A DNA stretch of 23,806 bases, taken from positions 1-23,806 of the forward strand of contig JAQBWI010000005.1 in assembly GCA_027625355.1 (NCBI GenBank), in the 5' to 3' direction. The notes beneath the pieces were generated by a model. The model ran no database searches. It saw only the letters and a list, made by a program, of their open reading frames with translations, and was not told the origin of the DNA. This stretch comes from Pseudomonadota bacterium (lineage in GTDB: Bacteria > Pseudomonadota > Alphaproteobacteria > HIMB59 > GCA-002718135). A program made the translations under genes and the position numbers. Positions 1-7,944 of this stretch are shown piece after piece; position 1 is the stretch's first letter, and each line of letters begins with the position of its first letter.

Positions 1-782
1 AAAAAAATAAAAAAAATAAACAGAAAAGGTCCCACCATTAAAATCTGTGATCCAAGAAATTTTATTGGCTCATAAATGCTTAGGTTTAAATTTTGTAAAT
101 TCGCATTATCAGATGTGTGAGAAAGGGTTATCCACCCATTAGTAAAGTTCCACAAAATGTTAGGTGATAAGACCGTAACAAATGATATTAAAAAAACCAA
201 AACACCCACAGGGTTTTTTACAAAACTATGTAAGCTTTTTCTTTCTAAAACTAATAACATCAACAAACATAATAAAAAATAAATAGCAGCATATTTTGCT
301 AGAAAACCTAAACCTATAATTAAACCTAATAATAAAAAATTTAAATTAGAGTTATTTTTTATTGTTTTTAGAAGCAACACCATTCCAGTTGTCCAAAATA
401 ATAAAAGTAATAAATCGGTTGATACTAAAAAAGACGATAAACTAGCCGCAGGAATTACTAAAAAACTAACGGCACAAAATTGAGCATTTTTTTTATTAAA
501 GGATAAATTTAAACAAAGTTTGTATATGGCATAAGAAATAAATAAATAAATAGCAATAGGGAAGGTTTTTATTGACAAAAAAGAATCTCCAAACAAACCT
601 AAATACCCACTTAAAAACCATGCAAGTAAAGGGGGTTTAGAATAATATCCTAAATCAGGTTTTTGTGACCAAAGCCAGTATTGGGCTTCATCACCATAAA
701 GGCTAAAGTTTGTAAAATAGATTGCCGCAACTTTGAAAATTATTAAAAAAATAATTGAAGAAACTAATAATCTACTTGCCAT
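1..782 (-). CDS. PMT/ArnT-like glycosyltransferase (GT-C fold), partial at the left edge
   Basis: This is the first ~260 residues of a polytopic membrane glycosyltransferase; the C-terminus lies beyond the window. The N-terminus is a hydrophobic segment (residues ~4-24). It is followed by an acidic pair D31-E32 in the first outside loop and the motif GYYSKPP (residues 45-51). That DE...YW...GYY.KPP pattern is typical of bacterial PMT_2/ArnT-like enzymes, which use polyprenyl-phosphate sugars in the periplasm. Several further hydrophobic helices follow. The ATG start overlaps the 3' end of the upstream PAP2 phosphatase gene by 11 nt, so the two are almost certainly co-translated. Family membership is well supported. 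Sugar and acceptor (lipid A, another lipid or protein) cannot be read from the sequence, and the ArnT resemblance does not prove aminoarabinose transfer. Confidence 0.85.
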   Translation of the reverse strand, partial: MASRLLVSSIIFLIIFKVAAIYFTNFSLYGDEAQYWLWSQKPDLGYYSKPPLLAWFLSGYLGLFGDSFLSIKTFPIAIYLFISYAIYKLCLNLSFNKKNAQFCAVSFLVIPAASLSSFLVSTDLLLLLFWTTGMVLLLKTIKNNSNLNFLLLGLIIGLGFLAKYAAIYFLLCLLMLLVLERKSLHSFVKNPVGVLVFLISFVTVLSPNILWNFTNGWITLSHTSDNANLQNLNLSIYEPIKFLGSQILMVGPFLFIFFIF

Positions 783-2097
783 AATTTTTTTTAAATATGT
801 AGAAGGACGTAGCCACAATAAAGACAACAACTATATTTGAAAATATTATATCACTTAAAAAATGACCTCCTGCAATTATTCTTATAAACCCAAGGGTACT
901 TCCAGATATTATAGCTAAATAGAAGTATGTGTTTTTTTTTGTTAAAAAATAAAATATTATTAGCATAAAACCAATAGAGGCATCTCCAGAAACAAAAGAG
1001 CAGTTTGATAGACATTCTTCACTAAATTTATACCAAGGGGTAAAATTATTGGTTCCGCCAAACTGTAAAATATCATTAGGCCTTGCTCTGCCCCAGGTAT
1101 TTTTTAATAAAACATTAACAACAAATATATGTGTGATTATTCCTGAGGCCCAAATAAATAAAATTTCTTTTAATGAAAATTTATAACCAAAGAATATTTT
1201 TTTAAGTGAAAAAAACCTACCAAGTATGGGTAATATAAAAATATAAATTATACAAAAAGGAAGAAGGATTTTTCTAAAAATTATTGAAATAAAATCATAA
1301 CTTTGTAAGAAAAATTGGTTCTTACCATAATAAAATAATCCACTAAAGAATATATCAAACTTAAATCCTATTGTTAAAAAAATAGCAGTAATTAAAAATA
1401 TAATTAAAGATTTTGTTAAAAGAGAAGGTTTTAACACATAATTTTTTAATGAAAAATTTTGATAACGTTTTTGAACAAACATCAATAAAATTTTGTATAC
1501 TATGATAGCAACAACCATACCTGCAATAACATCTGTAACAAAATGGGCACCCACAACAACTCTGCTGATTGCAATAAAAAAACCAAAAATATAAAATAGA
1601 ATTTTAAGACTTGGTAAAATTAAGCTTAAAATTATTACAACAGAAATAATTGTTGATGAATGACCAGAAGGAAAAGAATGAAAGGCAGAGTCAAAAGAAA
1701 AAAAATTGAAACCAAAACTATTGTTCAGGTCAGTATAATTTGGTCGTGGCCTACCAACTAGGTGTTTTAAAATTTGTGTTACTAGCCCAATTGATAGTAG
1801 ATAAAAAAAACCAAAAACACAAAAATTTTTTATCTTTTGGTAGTTCATAGAGGGTAGTACTTTTGTTTTTTCAAAAATAACAGAAATAAGGAAAGTTGTG
1901 ATAATAATTAAAAAATACCAAAGTGAATCTCCTAACTTAGTTATTCCAATAAAAAATTCTTTTAAATAAATAGCTCCGAGACTATCATTAAAATTAGAAA
2001 AATAATTATAAAGACCGATATCTATATTGTATGATAAAAAAATATTTATTGATAAAAATATTAAAATTATTAGTTCGGTTTTAATTTTTTTAATCAC
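772..2097 (-). CDS. tandem-domain PAP2 (type 2 phosphatidic acid phosphatase) membrane protein
   Basis: The 441-residue polytopic membrane protein contains two complete PAP2 units, whereas most family members have one. Unit 1 has KX6RP (K111-P119), PSGH (143-146) and SRX5HX3D (S178, R179, H185, D189), all canonical. Unit 2 has KX6RP (K332-P340) and RX5HX3D (R406, H412, D416), but its central motif reads SGD (370-372), replacing the general-acid histidine with aspartate. Family members remove phosphate from lipid substrates such as undecaprenyl diphosphate, phosphatidylglycerol phosphate or lipid A. The gene follows hslU after 38 nt and overlaps the glycosyltransferase gene by 11 nt, suggesting a linked envelope-lipid role. 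The start is a GTG without a clear ribosome binding site; the next in-frame ATG (residue 84) would remove the first helices, so GTG is preferred. The substrate is unknown. Confidence 0.88.
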   Translation of the reverse strand: MIKKIKTELIILIFLSINIFLSYNIDIGLYNYFSNFNDSLGAIYLKEFFIGITKLGDSLWYFLIIITTFLISVIFEKTKVLPSMNYQKIKNFCVFGFFYLLSIGLVTQILKHLVGRPRPNYTDLNNSFGFNFFSFDSAFHSFPSGHSSTIISVVIILSLILPSLKILFYIFGFFIAISRVVVGAHFVTDVIAGMVVAIIVYKILLMFVQKRYQNFSLKNYVLKPSLLTKSLIIFLITAIFLTIGFKFDIFFSGLFYYGKNQFFLQSYDFISIIFRKILLPFCIIYIFILPILGRFFSLKKIFFGYKFSLKEILFIWASGIITHIFVVNVLLKNTWGRARPNDILQFGGTNNFTPWYKFSEECLSNCSFVSGDASIGFMLIIFYFLTKKNTYFYLAIISGSTLGFIRIIAGGHFLSDIIFSNIVVVFIVATSFYIFKKNYGK

Positions 2098-2135
2098 ACG
2101 TAACCGTTAGGTAAGGTTGATATTAAAATCAATCT

Positions 2136-3449
2136 TTAAAGTATGAATTTAGAAAGATCCTGACTTTTTATTAAGTCGACTAGGTTGGTTTCAACAAATT
2201 TTTTATCTATTGTTATTTTAGTTGGCCCAATATCAGAAGCATTAAAACTTACTTCCTCCAAAAGTTTTTCCATGATTGTGTGTAGTCGTCTAGCCCCTAT
2301 ATTTTCAACATTTTGGTTTATTTCAGTAGCTAAAGAGGCAATTGAATCAATACCATCTTCTTCAAATTCTAAATCCACCTTCTCAGTTCCAAGGAGGCCA
2401 ACATATTGTTTGATAAGGCTATTTTGAGTTTCTGTAAGAATAAGCTTAAAATCATCTTTTGATAAGCTTTCAAGCTCAACACGTATAGGAAGCCTCCCTT
2501 GAAGTTCAGGCAACATATCGGATGGTTTTGATAAATGAAAGGCGCCAGAAGCAATAAACAAAATATAATCCGTTTTAACTACACCGTGTTTTGTGGATAC
2601 CGCAGTTCCCTCTATAAGAGGTAATAAATCTCTTTGAACACCCTCTCTGGATACATCTGCCCCACCCCTCTCACTTCTAGAGGTTATCTTATCAATTTCG
2701 TCTATGAACACTATTCCGTTTTGTTCAACATCATCCAAAGCTCTAGAGTTTATCTTATCTTGATCTAACAACTTTTCTGTTTCTTCTTGAAGAAGATAAT
2801 CGTGAGATTCACTAACTGTCATTTTTTTCATTTTTTTTTGTTTGCCAAAGTTTTTTCCAAACATATCACCAAGGTTAATCATCCCCATTTGTGAGCCAGG
2901 CATACCCGGTATATCCATTGTTGGTAAATTCATTGATGCATTTGCTGCAACAGGAATTTCAACTTCTTTATCATTTAGTTCACCGCTACGAAGTTTTTGT
3001 CTAAAACTATCTCTTGTAGACTCACTTGAGGTTTTGGAGACAAGTATATCTAAAATCTTTTCTTCTGCATTTTTCTCTGCTTTAGCTTTTACCTCTTTAC
3101 CCATTTTTTCTTTTGTGCTGTTGATACTAATTTCGACTAAATCTCTTATAATTTGTTCAACATCTCTTCCTACATAACCTACTTCTGTAAATTTAGTTGC
3201 TTCTACTTTTACAAAAGGAGCTTCTGCTAATTTTGCAAGACGTCGTGATATTTCGGTTTTACCACAACCAGTTGGACCAACCATTAGAATATTTTTAGGA
3301 ACTATTTCATCTCTTAGTGATGGATCTAATTGTTTTCTTCGCCACCTATTTCTAAGCGCTACTGACACAGCTCTTTTCGCATTTCTTTGACCAATAATAA
3401 ACTTATCTAATTCAGAGACTGTTTCTCTTGGGCTAAAATTAGACTCCAT
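2136..3449 (-). CDS. hslU: HslU, ATPase subunit of the HslUV protease
   Basis: The AAA+ unfoldase feeds proteins into the HslV peptidase in the cytoplasm. The 437 residues are close to the family length. Visible elements are Walker A GPTGCGKT (58-65), the pore loop GYVG (91-94), the inserted I-domain (about 110-240, lysine-rich and containing a Met/Gly-rich stretch at 174-210), Walker B IVFIDEID (246-253), an arginine-finger region around R319 and sensor-2 GARR (385-388). The C-terminal hydrophobic tail ending FIL is the segment that in this family docks into HslV. The start codon overlaps the hslV stop by one base (TAATG), a sign of translational coupling. It is expected to be heat-induced through the promoter upstream of hslV. 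Confidence 0.98.
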   Translation of the reverse strand: MESNFSPRETVSELDKFIIGQRNAKRAVSVALRNRWRRKQLDPSLRDEIVPKNILMVGPTGCGKTEISRRLAKLAEAPFVKVEATKFTEVGYVGRDVEQIIRDLVEISINSTKEKMGKEVKAKAEKNAEEKILDILVSKTSSESTRDSFRQKLRSGELNDKEVEIPVAANASMNLPTMDIPGMPGSQMGMINLGDMFGKNFGKQKKMKKMTVSESHDYLLQEETEKLLDQDKINSRALDDVEQNGIVFIDEIDKITSRSERGGADVSREGVQRDLLPLIEGTAVSTKHGVVKTDYILFIASGAFHLSKPSDMLPELQGRLPIRVELESLSKDDFKLILTETQNSLIKQYVGLLGTEKVDLEFEEDGIDSIASLATEINQNVENIGARRLHTIMEKLLEEVSFNASDIGPTKITIDKKFVETNLVDLIKSQDLSKFIL

Positions 3450-3976
3450 TATAACTCAATTGTTTCTGATATTATGTTATGGTTGGTGTAAATACATATA
3501 TCTGCGGCAATATTTAGAGACTCAATAGCTATATCTTTCGCGTTCATCTCAGTATTTTTTAAAAGAGCTTTTGCAGCACTGTTTGCAAACGGACCACCTG
3601 ATCCAATAGCTAAAATACCATCATCAGACTCAATTACATCTCCAGTACCAGACAGCAACAAACTAACATCTTTGTTTGCAACAATCATCATTGCTTCCAA
3701 CCTTCTAAGATACCTATCAGTTCTCCAGTCTTTTGCAAGCTCTACACATGCTCTCATTAATTGATTTTTATACTGATCAAGTTTGGACTCTAACCTTTCA
3801 AATAAAGCAAATGCATCAGCTGTAGATCCAGCAAAACCAGAAATAACAGAGTCGTCCTGACCCAATCTTCTTATTTTTTTTACATTTGGCTTCATTACAG
3901 TGTTTCCAAAACTTGCTTGACCATCACCAGCAATAACCACTAAATTATCTTTTCTGATTCCTACAATTGTTGTCAT
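3449..3976 (-). CDS. hslV: HslV, peptidase subunit of the HslUV protease
   Basis: This is the proteasome-beta-like, threonine-type peptidase (ClpQ). The protein begins M-T-T-I-V, so removal of the initiator Met exposes the catalytic N-terminal Thr. Other conserved parts are AGDGQ (16-20), GNTVMK (24-29), the GFAG.TADAF segment (47-56), KDWRTDRYLRRLEA (82-95) and GSGG (125-128). The 175 residues match the usual length. It is the first gene of the minus-strand unit and overlaps hslU by 1 nt. The 103-nt spacer to divergent hisB carries a sigma-32-like promoter candidate. All residues expected of a functional enzyme are present. Confidence 0.98.
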   Translation of the reverse strand: MTTIVGIRKDNLVVIAGDGQASFGNTVMKPNVKKIRRLGQDDSVISGFAGSTADAFALFERLESKLDQYKNQLMRACVELAKDWRTDRYLRRLEAMMIVANKDVSLLLSGTGDVIESDDGILAIGSGGPFANSAAKALLKNTEMNAKDIAIESLNIAADICIYTNHNIISETIEL

Positions 3977-4005
3977 TTTAATATTTTTTTATTTTAGTAA
4001 TTTAA

Positions 4006-4033
4006 AAATGGCTACTTAATTCTTTTAATCAAG
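4006..4033 (-). promoter_or_regulatory. sigma-32 (RpoH)-like promoter candidate for hslV-hslU
   Basis: On the minus strand, CTTGAT (4033-4028) is followed after exactly 14 nt by AGCCATTT (4013-4006). The known RpoH pattern is a CTTGAA-type -35 box and a CCCCAT-T-type -10 box. The inferred transcript would start about 20-25 nt before the hslV ATG. The same architecture and spacing occur upstream of dnaK in this window, which supports the call. It was identified by eye only. Confidence 0.5.
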
Positions 4034-4079
4034 TGATTTGGCTAGAATATTTTATATATCACTGATATTAAGCGTTTTT

Positions 4080-4667
4080 ATGAGAACTGCAAAAGTAAAC
4101 AGAAAGACTAAAGAAACAGATATTTATTGCGAAACTAACATCGATGGTTCAGGCCAAAATGAAATTTCCACAGGGATAGGGTTTTTTGATCACATGTTAG
4201 AAATTTTTTCACACCACAGTCTTATTGATTTAAAACTTAAGGCCAAAGGTGACATTCATGTGGATTTTCATCATACTGTTGAGGATACCGCTTATGTTCT
4301 TGCAGAAGCTATTAATAAAGCCATAGGAGAAAAAAGAGGTATTAGCAGATATGGTTTTTTTTATATACCTATGGATGAAAGTTTATCTCGAACGGTAATT
4401 GATTTTTCTGGTAGACCGGAATTTGTTTGGAAGGTCAACCTTGGTTTAAAAAAAATAGGTGAAATGGATGCGGAGCTTTTTCATGAGTTTTTTAAAGCTT
4501 TTTGCAATGAGTCTAAATGTAATTTACATATTGAAAACTTTTATGGAGATAATAATCATCACATTATAGAGTCATGTTTTAAATCGTTTGCAAGAAGTGT
4601 AAGACAGGCACTTACTTTAGATGAAAGAATAAAAAACATAATACCCTCTTCAAAAGGCACACTATAA
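4080..4667 (+). CDS. hisB: HisB, imidazoleglycerol-phosphate dehydratase
   Basis: The enzyme dehydrates imidazole glycerol phosphate to imidazole acetol phosphate, step six of histidine synthesis. It is the monofunctional type of about 195 residues, without a fused phosphatase. The two manganese-binding signatures are visible as FHHTVED in the first half and NHHIIES in the second, together with the early GFFDHML segment. The ATG at 4080 is chosen because the conserved MRTAKV..T.ET start follows it directly. An in-frame TTG at 4038 would add 14 hydrophobic residues not expected in the family. It is the first gene of a seven-gene plus-strand cluster, with hisH starting 4 nt after its stop. No attenuator with runs of His codons is seen upstream. 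Confidence 0.96.
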   Translation: MRTAKVNRKTKETDIYCETNIDGSGQNEISTGIGFFDHMLEIFSHHSLIDLKLKAKGDIHVDFHHTVEDTAYVLAEAINKAIGEKRGISRYGFFYIPMDESLSRTVIDFSGRPEFVWKVNLGLKKIGEMDAELFHEFFKAFCNESKCNLHIENFYGDNNHHIIESCFKSFARSVRQALTLDERIKNIIPSSKGTL

Positions 4668-4671
4668 ATTA

Positions 4672-5301
4672 ATGAAAAAAAACATAACCATAATTGACTA
4701 TGGTTCTGGAAATATTTTGTCTGCAAAACAATCATTTGCGAGAGTAATAAACAAAGAAAACATTGATGCAGATGTTTGTGTTTCTGGAAACCTAGAGACA
4801 ATAAAAAATTCAACCCACATTGTGCTTCCTGGACAAGGTGCTTTTGAAACATGTATAAATGGACTTAAACAAATTCCAGGAATGATTGATGAGTTAAATA
4901 ACTTTGCATTTGTTAAAAAGAAACCATTTTTTGGTATTTGTGTTGGGATGCAGCTTCTTGCAAACAATAGTTTAGAGAATGGAGACCACAGGGGGTTGGG
5001 TTGGATTGATGGAACTATAGAAAAACTTCCCAGTGAGAAACTTAAAATGCCTCATATGGGGTGGAATTCAATAAGATTATTAAATAAAAACCTTAAAATT
5101 AACCCCAAAGAAACTGACTATTATTTTGTTCATAGTTACTATTTTAATTGTAAAAACAAAGATAATATTATGGCTGAAACTAATTATGGAATAAATTTTC
5201 CTTCTATTGTTAATAAAGAAAATATATACGGCCTTCAATTCCATCCTGAGAAAAGTTCTGATCAGGGGTTGGATATAATTAAAAACTTTATAAAATTATG
5301 A
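4672..5301 (+). CDS. hisH: HisH, glutaminase subunit of imidazole glycerol phosphate synthase
   Basis: This class I glutamine amidotransferase supplies ammonia to HisF. The catalytic triad is visible: nucleophile C90 in FGICVGMQLL, H191 and E193 in QFHPEKS. The oxyanion-strand motif LPGQGAF occurs at 52-58. The 209 residues match the family. The gene lies 4 nt after hisB, and its TGA stop overlaps the next gene's ATG (ATGA). Its partner HisF is encoded three genes further on in the same cluster, so the synthase is complete. Confidence 0.97.
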   Translation: MKKNITIIDYGSGNILSAKQSFARVINKENIDADVCVSGNLETIKNSTHIVLPGQGAFETCINGLKQIPGMIDELNNFAFVKKKPFFGICVGMQLLANNSLENGDHRGLGWIDGTIEKLPSEKLKMPHMGWNSIRLLNKNLKINPKETDYYFVHSYYFNCKNKDNIMAETNYGINFPSIVNKENIYGLQFHPEKSSDQGLDIIKNFIKL

Positions 5302-5834
5302 ACAGTTTAGCAAAAGAAAACATGAACATAGCTGTTGAAAGCTTAAATAAAATTTCTGAAACAGATCTTGCTGATCTTTGTAATATTACAGAGCAAGCTA
5401 TTAGAGCCGGAGGAGGTTTTGGTTGGTTAACAATACCACCTGTAGAAACTTTAAAAAAATATTGGAATGGATTAATCTTAATTAAGTCCAATATTTTGAT
5501 TGTTGGGCGATTAAATGGCACAATTGCTGGTGCTTCACAAATATCATTTTATCCATCAAATAATGAAGCTCAAAAAAATATTTCTAAAATACAATCACAT
5601 TTTGTAGCACCTTGGGCTAGGGGGTATGGGCTCGCAAAAGCAATGATAGATAGAGCTATAGAAATATCAAAAGAGAACAACAAAAAAAGTATTCAATTAG
5701 ATATTAGAGAGACCCAGTCAGCTGCTATTCAGCTTTTTGAAAACAAAGGCTTTTCTAAGTGGGGAGAAAATCCATCATACGCCTTTATTAATGGAACAAG
5801 AATAAAGGGTTATTATTATTTCAAAGATTTATAG
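5298..5834 (+). CDS. GNAT-family N-acetyltransferase inside the his operon
   Basis: The 178-residue protein has a GNAT fold. The acetyl-CoA pyrophosphate-binding motif A reads VAPWARGYGLA (103-113), fitting the R/Q-x-x-G-x-G/A pattern. It is followed by a helix and the late segment AIQLFENKGFSKWG, a typical motif B region. The N-terminal third (1-60) is variable and probably determines substrate. No signal peptide or membrane segment is seen, so it should be cytoplasmic. It is locked into the operon: its ATG overlaps the hisH stop by 4 nt and its TAG overlaps the hisA GTG by 1 nt. The acetyl acceptor is unknown. It is not a recognised histidine-pathway enzyme, so any link to histidine or ribosome-type N-acetylation is speculation. 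Confidence 0.87.
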   Translation: MNSLAKENMNIAVESLNKISETDLADLCNITEQAIRAGGGFGWLTIPPVETLKKYWNGLILIKSNILIVGRLNGTIAGASQISFYPSNNEAQKNISKIQSHFVAPWARGYGLAKAMIDRAIEISKENNKKSIQLDIRETQSAAIQLFENKGFSKWGENPSYAFINGTRIKGYYYFKDL

Positions 5835-6565
5835 TGAATATTTTTCCAGCGATTGATCTTAAGGAAAATAAATGCGTAAGGCTCAGCAAAGGTGAGGACA
5901 AAACAAGTGTTGTATTTAATGAAAATCCAGTTGATCAAGCAAAGTATTTTGAGGATCAGGGTTGTAAACGATTACACCTTGTTGATCTTGATTCGGCTTT
6001 TGGAAGGAAAAATATAAACAACAAGACAATTCAAAATATTAGAAACGCTATATCAATACCTATTCAAATTGGGGGAGGAATACGTTCAGCAAATATTGCT
6101 AAAAGCTATTTTGATTTAGGTGCTGATTTTTTAATTATCGGATCGTACGCTGTTAGTAATAGTCAGGAGGTTAAAAATTTAGCAGAAAATTTTAAACAAA
6201 AAATATATGTTGCCCTTGATGTTTTAAACAACAAAATTATGATCAAAGGTTGGGTTGAGGAAAGTGACTTTACACCAGAAATGATTTTTCAAACATATGA
6301 TGCGTCAAGTATAAGAGGCTATGTTCTCACTGATATTGATAAAGACGGAACGCTTTCTGGTCTAAATCAGAAGATGATCTCAGCCAATGTTTCTTTAACG
6401 CGTAAAAAACTTATTGTTGGAGGTGGCTTAAAAAATTATTTAGATCTAGAGCAATTAAGAAATATAAAATTTGATAATCTTGAGGGTGTTATAGCGGGGA
6501 AATCTTTTTATGTAGGAAATATTGATTTAAAAGAAGCACAAAATATATTGGATGGAAATGCTTAA
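5834..6565 (+). CDS. hisA: HisA, ProFAR isomerase
   Basis: This (beta-alpha)8-barrel enzyme performs the Amadori isomerisation of ProFAR to PRFAR, step four of histidine synthesis. The start is GTG, giving M-N-I-F-P-A-I-D-L with the catalytic Asp at residue 8. The half-barrel phosphate loops IGGGIRS and IVGGGLKN, the mid-barrel VALDV strand and the TDIDKDGTLSG segment carrying the second acid/base region are visible. It has 243 residues, the usual length. The GTG shares one base with the preceding TAG, so no other start fits. It overlaps hisF by 8-14 nt depending on the hisF start. Confidence 0.96.
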   Translation: MNIFPAIDLKENKCVRLSKGEDKTSVVFNENPVDQAKYFEDQGCKRLHLVDLDSAFGRKNINNKTIQNIRNAISIPIQIGGGIRSANIAKSYFDLGADFLIIGSYAVSNSQEVKNLAENFKQKIYVALDVLNNKIMIKGWVEESDFTPEMIFQTYDASSIRGYVLTDIDKDGTLSGLNQKMISANVSLTRKKLIVGGGLKNYLDLEQLRNIKFDNLEGVIAGKSFYVGNIDLKEAQNILDGNA

Positions 6566-7313
6566 AAAAAGAATTATTCCTTGTCTTGATGTTAAAAACG
6601 GAAGAGTTGTTAAAGGTATTAATTTTTTAGATTTAGTTGATGCTGGAGATCCTGTTCAACAAGCTAAGTTTTATTCTGAAAACGGTGCAGATGAGATATG
6701 CTTCTTAGATATTAGCGCTTCATTAGAGAATAGAGATACAATTCTTAAAATGGTTGAAAAAACAGCAGAAGAAGTTTTTATACCATTGACTGTTGGCGGT
6801 GGGGTAAGATCAATTGAAAATATTCAAAATTTGTTAAAAGCAGGAGCTGATAAGGTCTCAATTAATTCTGCCGCAATAAAAGACCCAAACATTATAAAAA
6901 GCTCATCTAAATATTTTGGAAGTCAGTGTATCGTGGTAGCAGTAGATGTAAAGAAAGATAATTTTTCTTGGAAAGTTCATTCTCATGGAGGAACCAAAAA
7001 TACAAATATAGATGCCTTAGATTGGTTAAAAAAAGTTGAAGATTTGGGTGCAGGAGAGATACTATTAACCTCAATGGATAAAGATGGAACTAAGTCAGGT
7101 TTTGATCTTGAAATTTTATCTCGTGCGAGCGATATATTAAGTATACCAGTAATAGCAAGTGGAGGAGTGGGATCAATAAAACACTTTTATGAAGGGGTCA
7201 AAATTGGCAAAGCCGATGCTTTGCTTGCAGCGTCCGTCTTTCATTTTAACGAATTTAGTATAATGGATGTAAAGAATTACTTAAAAGAAAAAAACATAGA
7301 AGTTAGAATTTAG
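6558..7313 (+). CDS. hisF: HisF, cyclase subunit of imidazole glycerol phosphate synthase
   Basis: HisF uses ammonia from HisH and PRFAR to form imidazole glycerol phosphate and AICAR. The barrel starts MLKKRIIPCLDV. With the ATG at 6558 the catalytic Asp falls at residue 11, the position known for this family. The second catalytic Asp is in VVAVDVKKD. Phosphate-binding loops VGGGVRS and ASGGVGS are present. An in-frame ATG two codons earlier (6552) is possible. The later one is preferred because of residue numbering and a GGATGG stretch just upstream that can serve as a ribosome binding site. The gene overlaps the end of hisA and abuts hisE with no gap (TAGATG). Confidence 0.96.
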   Translation: MLKKRIIPCLDVKNGRVVKGINFLDLVDAGDPVQQAKFYSENGADEICFLDISASLENRDTILKMVEKTAEEVFIPLTVGGGVRSIENIQNLLKAGADKVSINSAAIKDPNIIKSSSKYFGSQCIVVAVDVKKDNFSWKVHSHGGTKNTNIDALDWLKKVEDLGAGEILLTSMDKDGTKSGFDLEILSRASDILSIPVIASGGVGSIKHFYEGVKIGKADALLAASVFHFNEFSIMDVKNYLKEKNIEVRI

Positions 7314-7607
7314 ATGAAGGACCCATTTTTAGATTTATTTTCAATAATTGAGGATAGAAAAAAATCAAAATCAAAAAAATCTTACACCTCAAGTTTATTT
7401 AAAGAGGGAGAAAAAAAAATTGCACAAAAATTTGGTGAAGAAAGTGCAGAGCTTATTATAGATTATTTAAAAGGATCAAAAAAAAGAACCATCGAAGAAG
7501 CAACAGATTTGATTTATCATTTATTTGTTTTATTAAGCTCAAAAAAAATAAACTATCAAGACGTTCAAAAAGAGTTAACTAAAAGACACAATGTACGACG
7601 AAAATAA
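7314..7607 (+). CDS. hisE: HisE, phosphoribosyl-ATP pyrophosphohydrolase
   Basis: This all-alpha MazG-like NTP hydrolase converts PR-ATP to PR-AMP, step two of histidine synthesis. The 97 residues match the stand-alone HisE type, not a HisIE fusion. The metal-binding helix motif GEESAEL and the later EATDLIYHLFVLL helix are visible. The lysine- and serine-rich stretch at 16-26 is less conserved. The start follows the hisF stop directly, and the 3' end overlaps the HIT gene by 17 nt. The hisI cyclohydrolase that acts next is not in this window. Confidence 0.94.
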   Translation: MKDPFLDLFSIIEDRKKSKSKKSYTSSLFKEGEKKIAQKFGEESAELIIDYLKGSKKRTIEEATDLIYHLFVLLSSKKINYQDVQKELTKRHNVRRK

Positions 7608-7941
7608 TATATTTGCTAAAATTATTAGAGGAGAAATACCTTGTGAAAAAGTATATGAAGATGACGAGGTCTTGTTCTTTAAAGACATAAACCCCATTGC
7701 AAAAGTTCATGTTTTGGGAATACCAAAAAGTCAATGTGTAGACTTTTCTGATTTTATTTATAAAAATACACCAACAACAATCTCTGAGTTTTTTAACAAA
7801 ACACATTTAGTTATTGAAAAGCTTGGTATTGCAAAAGATGGTTATAAAGTAATTTCAAATTCTGGCACAAATGGTGGGCAGGAAGTGCCCCATTTTCATA
7901 TCCATATCTTGGGTGGTCAAAAAGTTAATTTATCTATTTAG
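7591..7941 (+). CDS. HIT-family (HinT-like) nucleotide hydrolase
   Basis: The 116-residue protein carries the histidine triad motif HFHIHIL (H101, H103, H105; H103 is the nucleophile in this family) near the C-terminus. It also has the early FAKIIRGEIPCEKVYEDD segment of HinT-like purine nucleoside phosphoramidases. It begins within the last 17 nt of hisE and ends the his cluster, 3 nt from the stop of the convergent BON lipoprotein gene. HIT genes at the end of alphaproteobacterial his clusters are, as far as recalled, common. The role is probably hydrolysis of adenylated or phosphoramidate nucleotides. Its exact substrate in the cell is not known. Confidence 0.93.
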   Translation: MYDENNIFAKIIRGEIPCEKVYEDDEVLFFKDINPIAKVHVLGIPKSQCVDFSDFIYKNTPTTISEFFNKTHLVIEKLGIAKDGYKVISNSGTNGGQEVPHFHIHILGGQKVNLSI

Positions 7942-7944
7942 TAT

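Noticed and set aside
2098..2135. Possible terminator between hslU and the PAP2 gene (TTGAT/ATCAA inverted repeat)
   Set aside because: The stem is only about 5 bp, almost all A-T, and not followed by a T run in the reading direction.
2842..3177. Plus-strand open frame of 111 codons inside hslU
   Set aside because: It is a shadow of strongly conserved hslU coding sequence, with no ribosome binding site or recognisable protein character.
4038..4079. Upstream TTG start for hisB adding 14 residues
   Set aside because: The added hydrophobic residues do not belong to the family, and the conserved start fits the ATG at 4080.
4559..4852. Minus-strand open frame across the hisB-hisH junction
   Set aside because: It runs antisense through conserved catalytic regions of two real genes, and its composition is that of a mirror frame.
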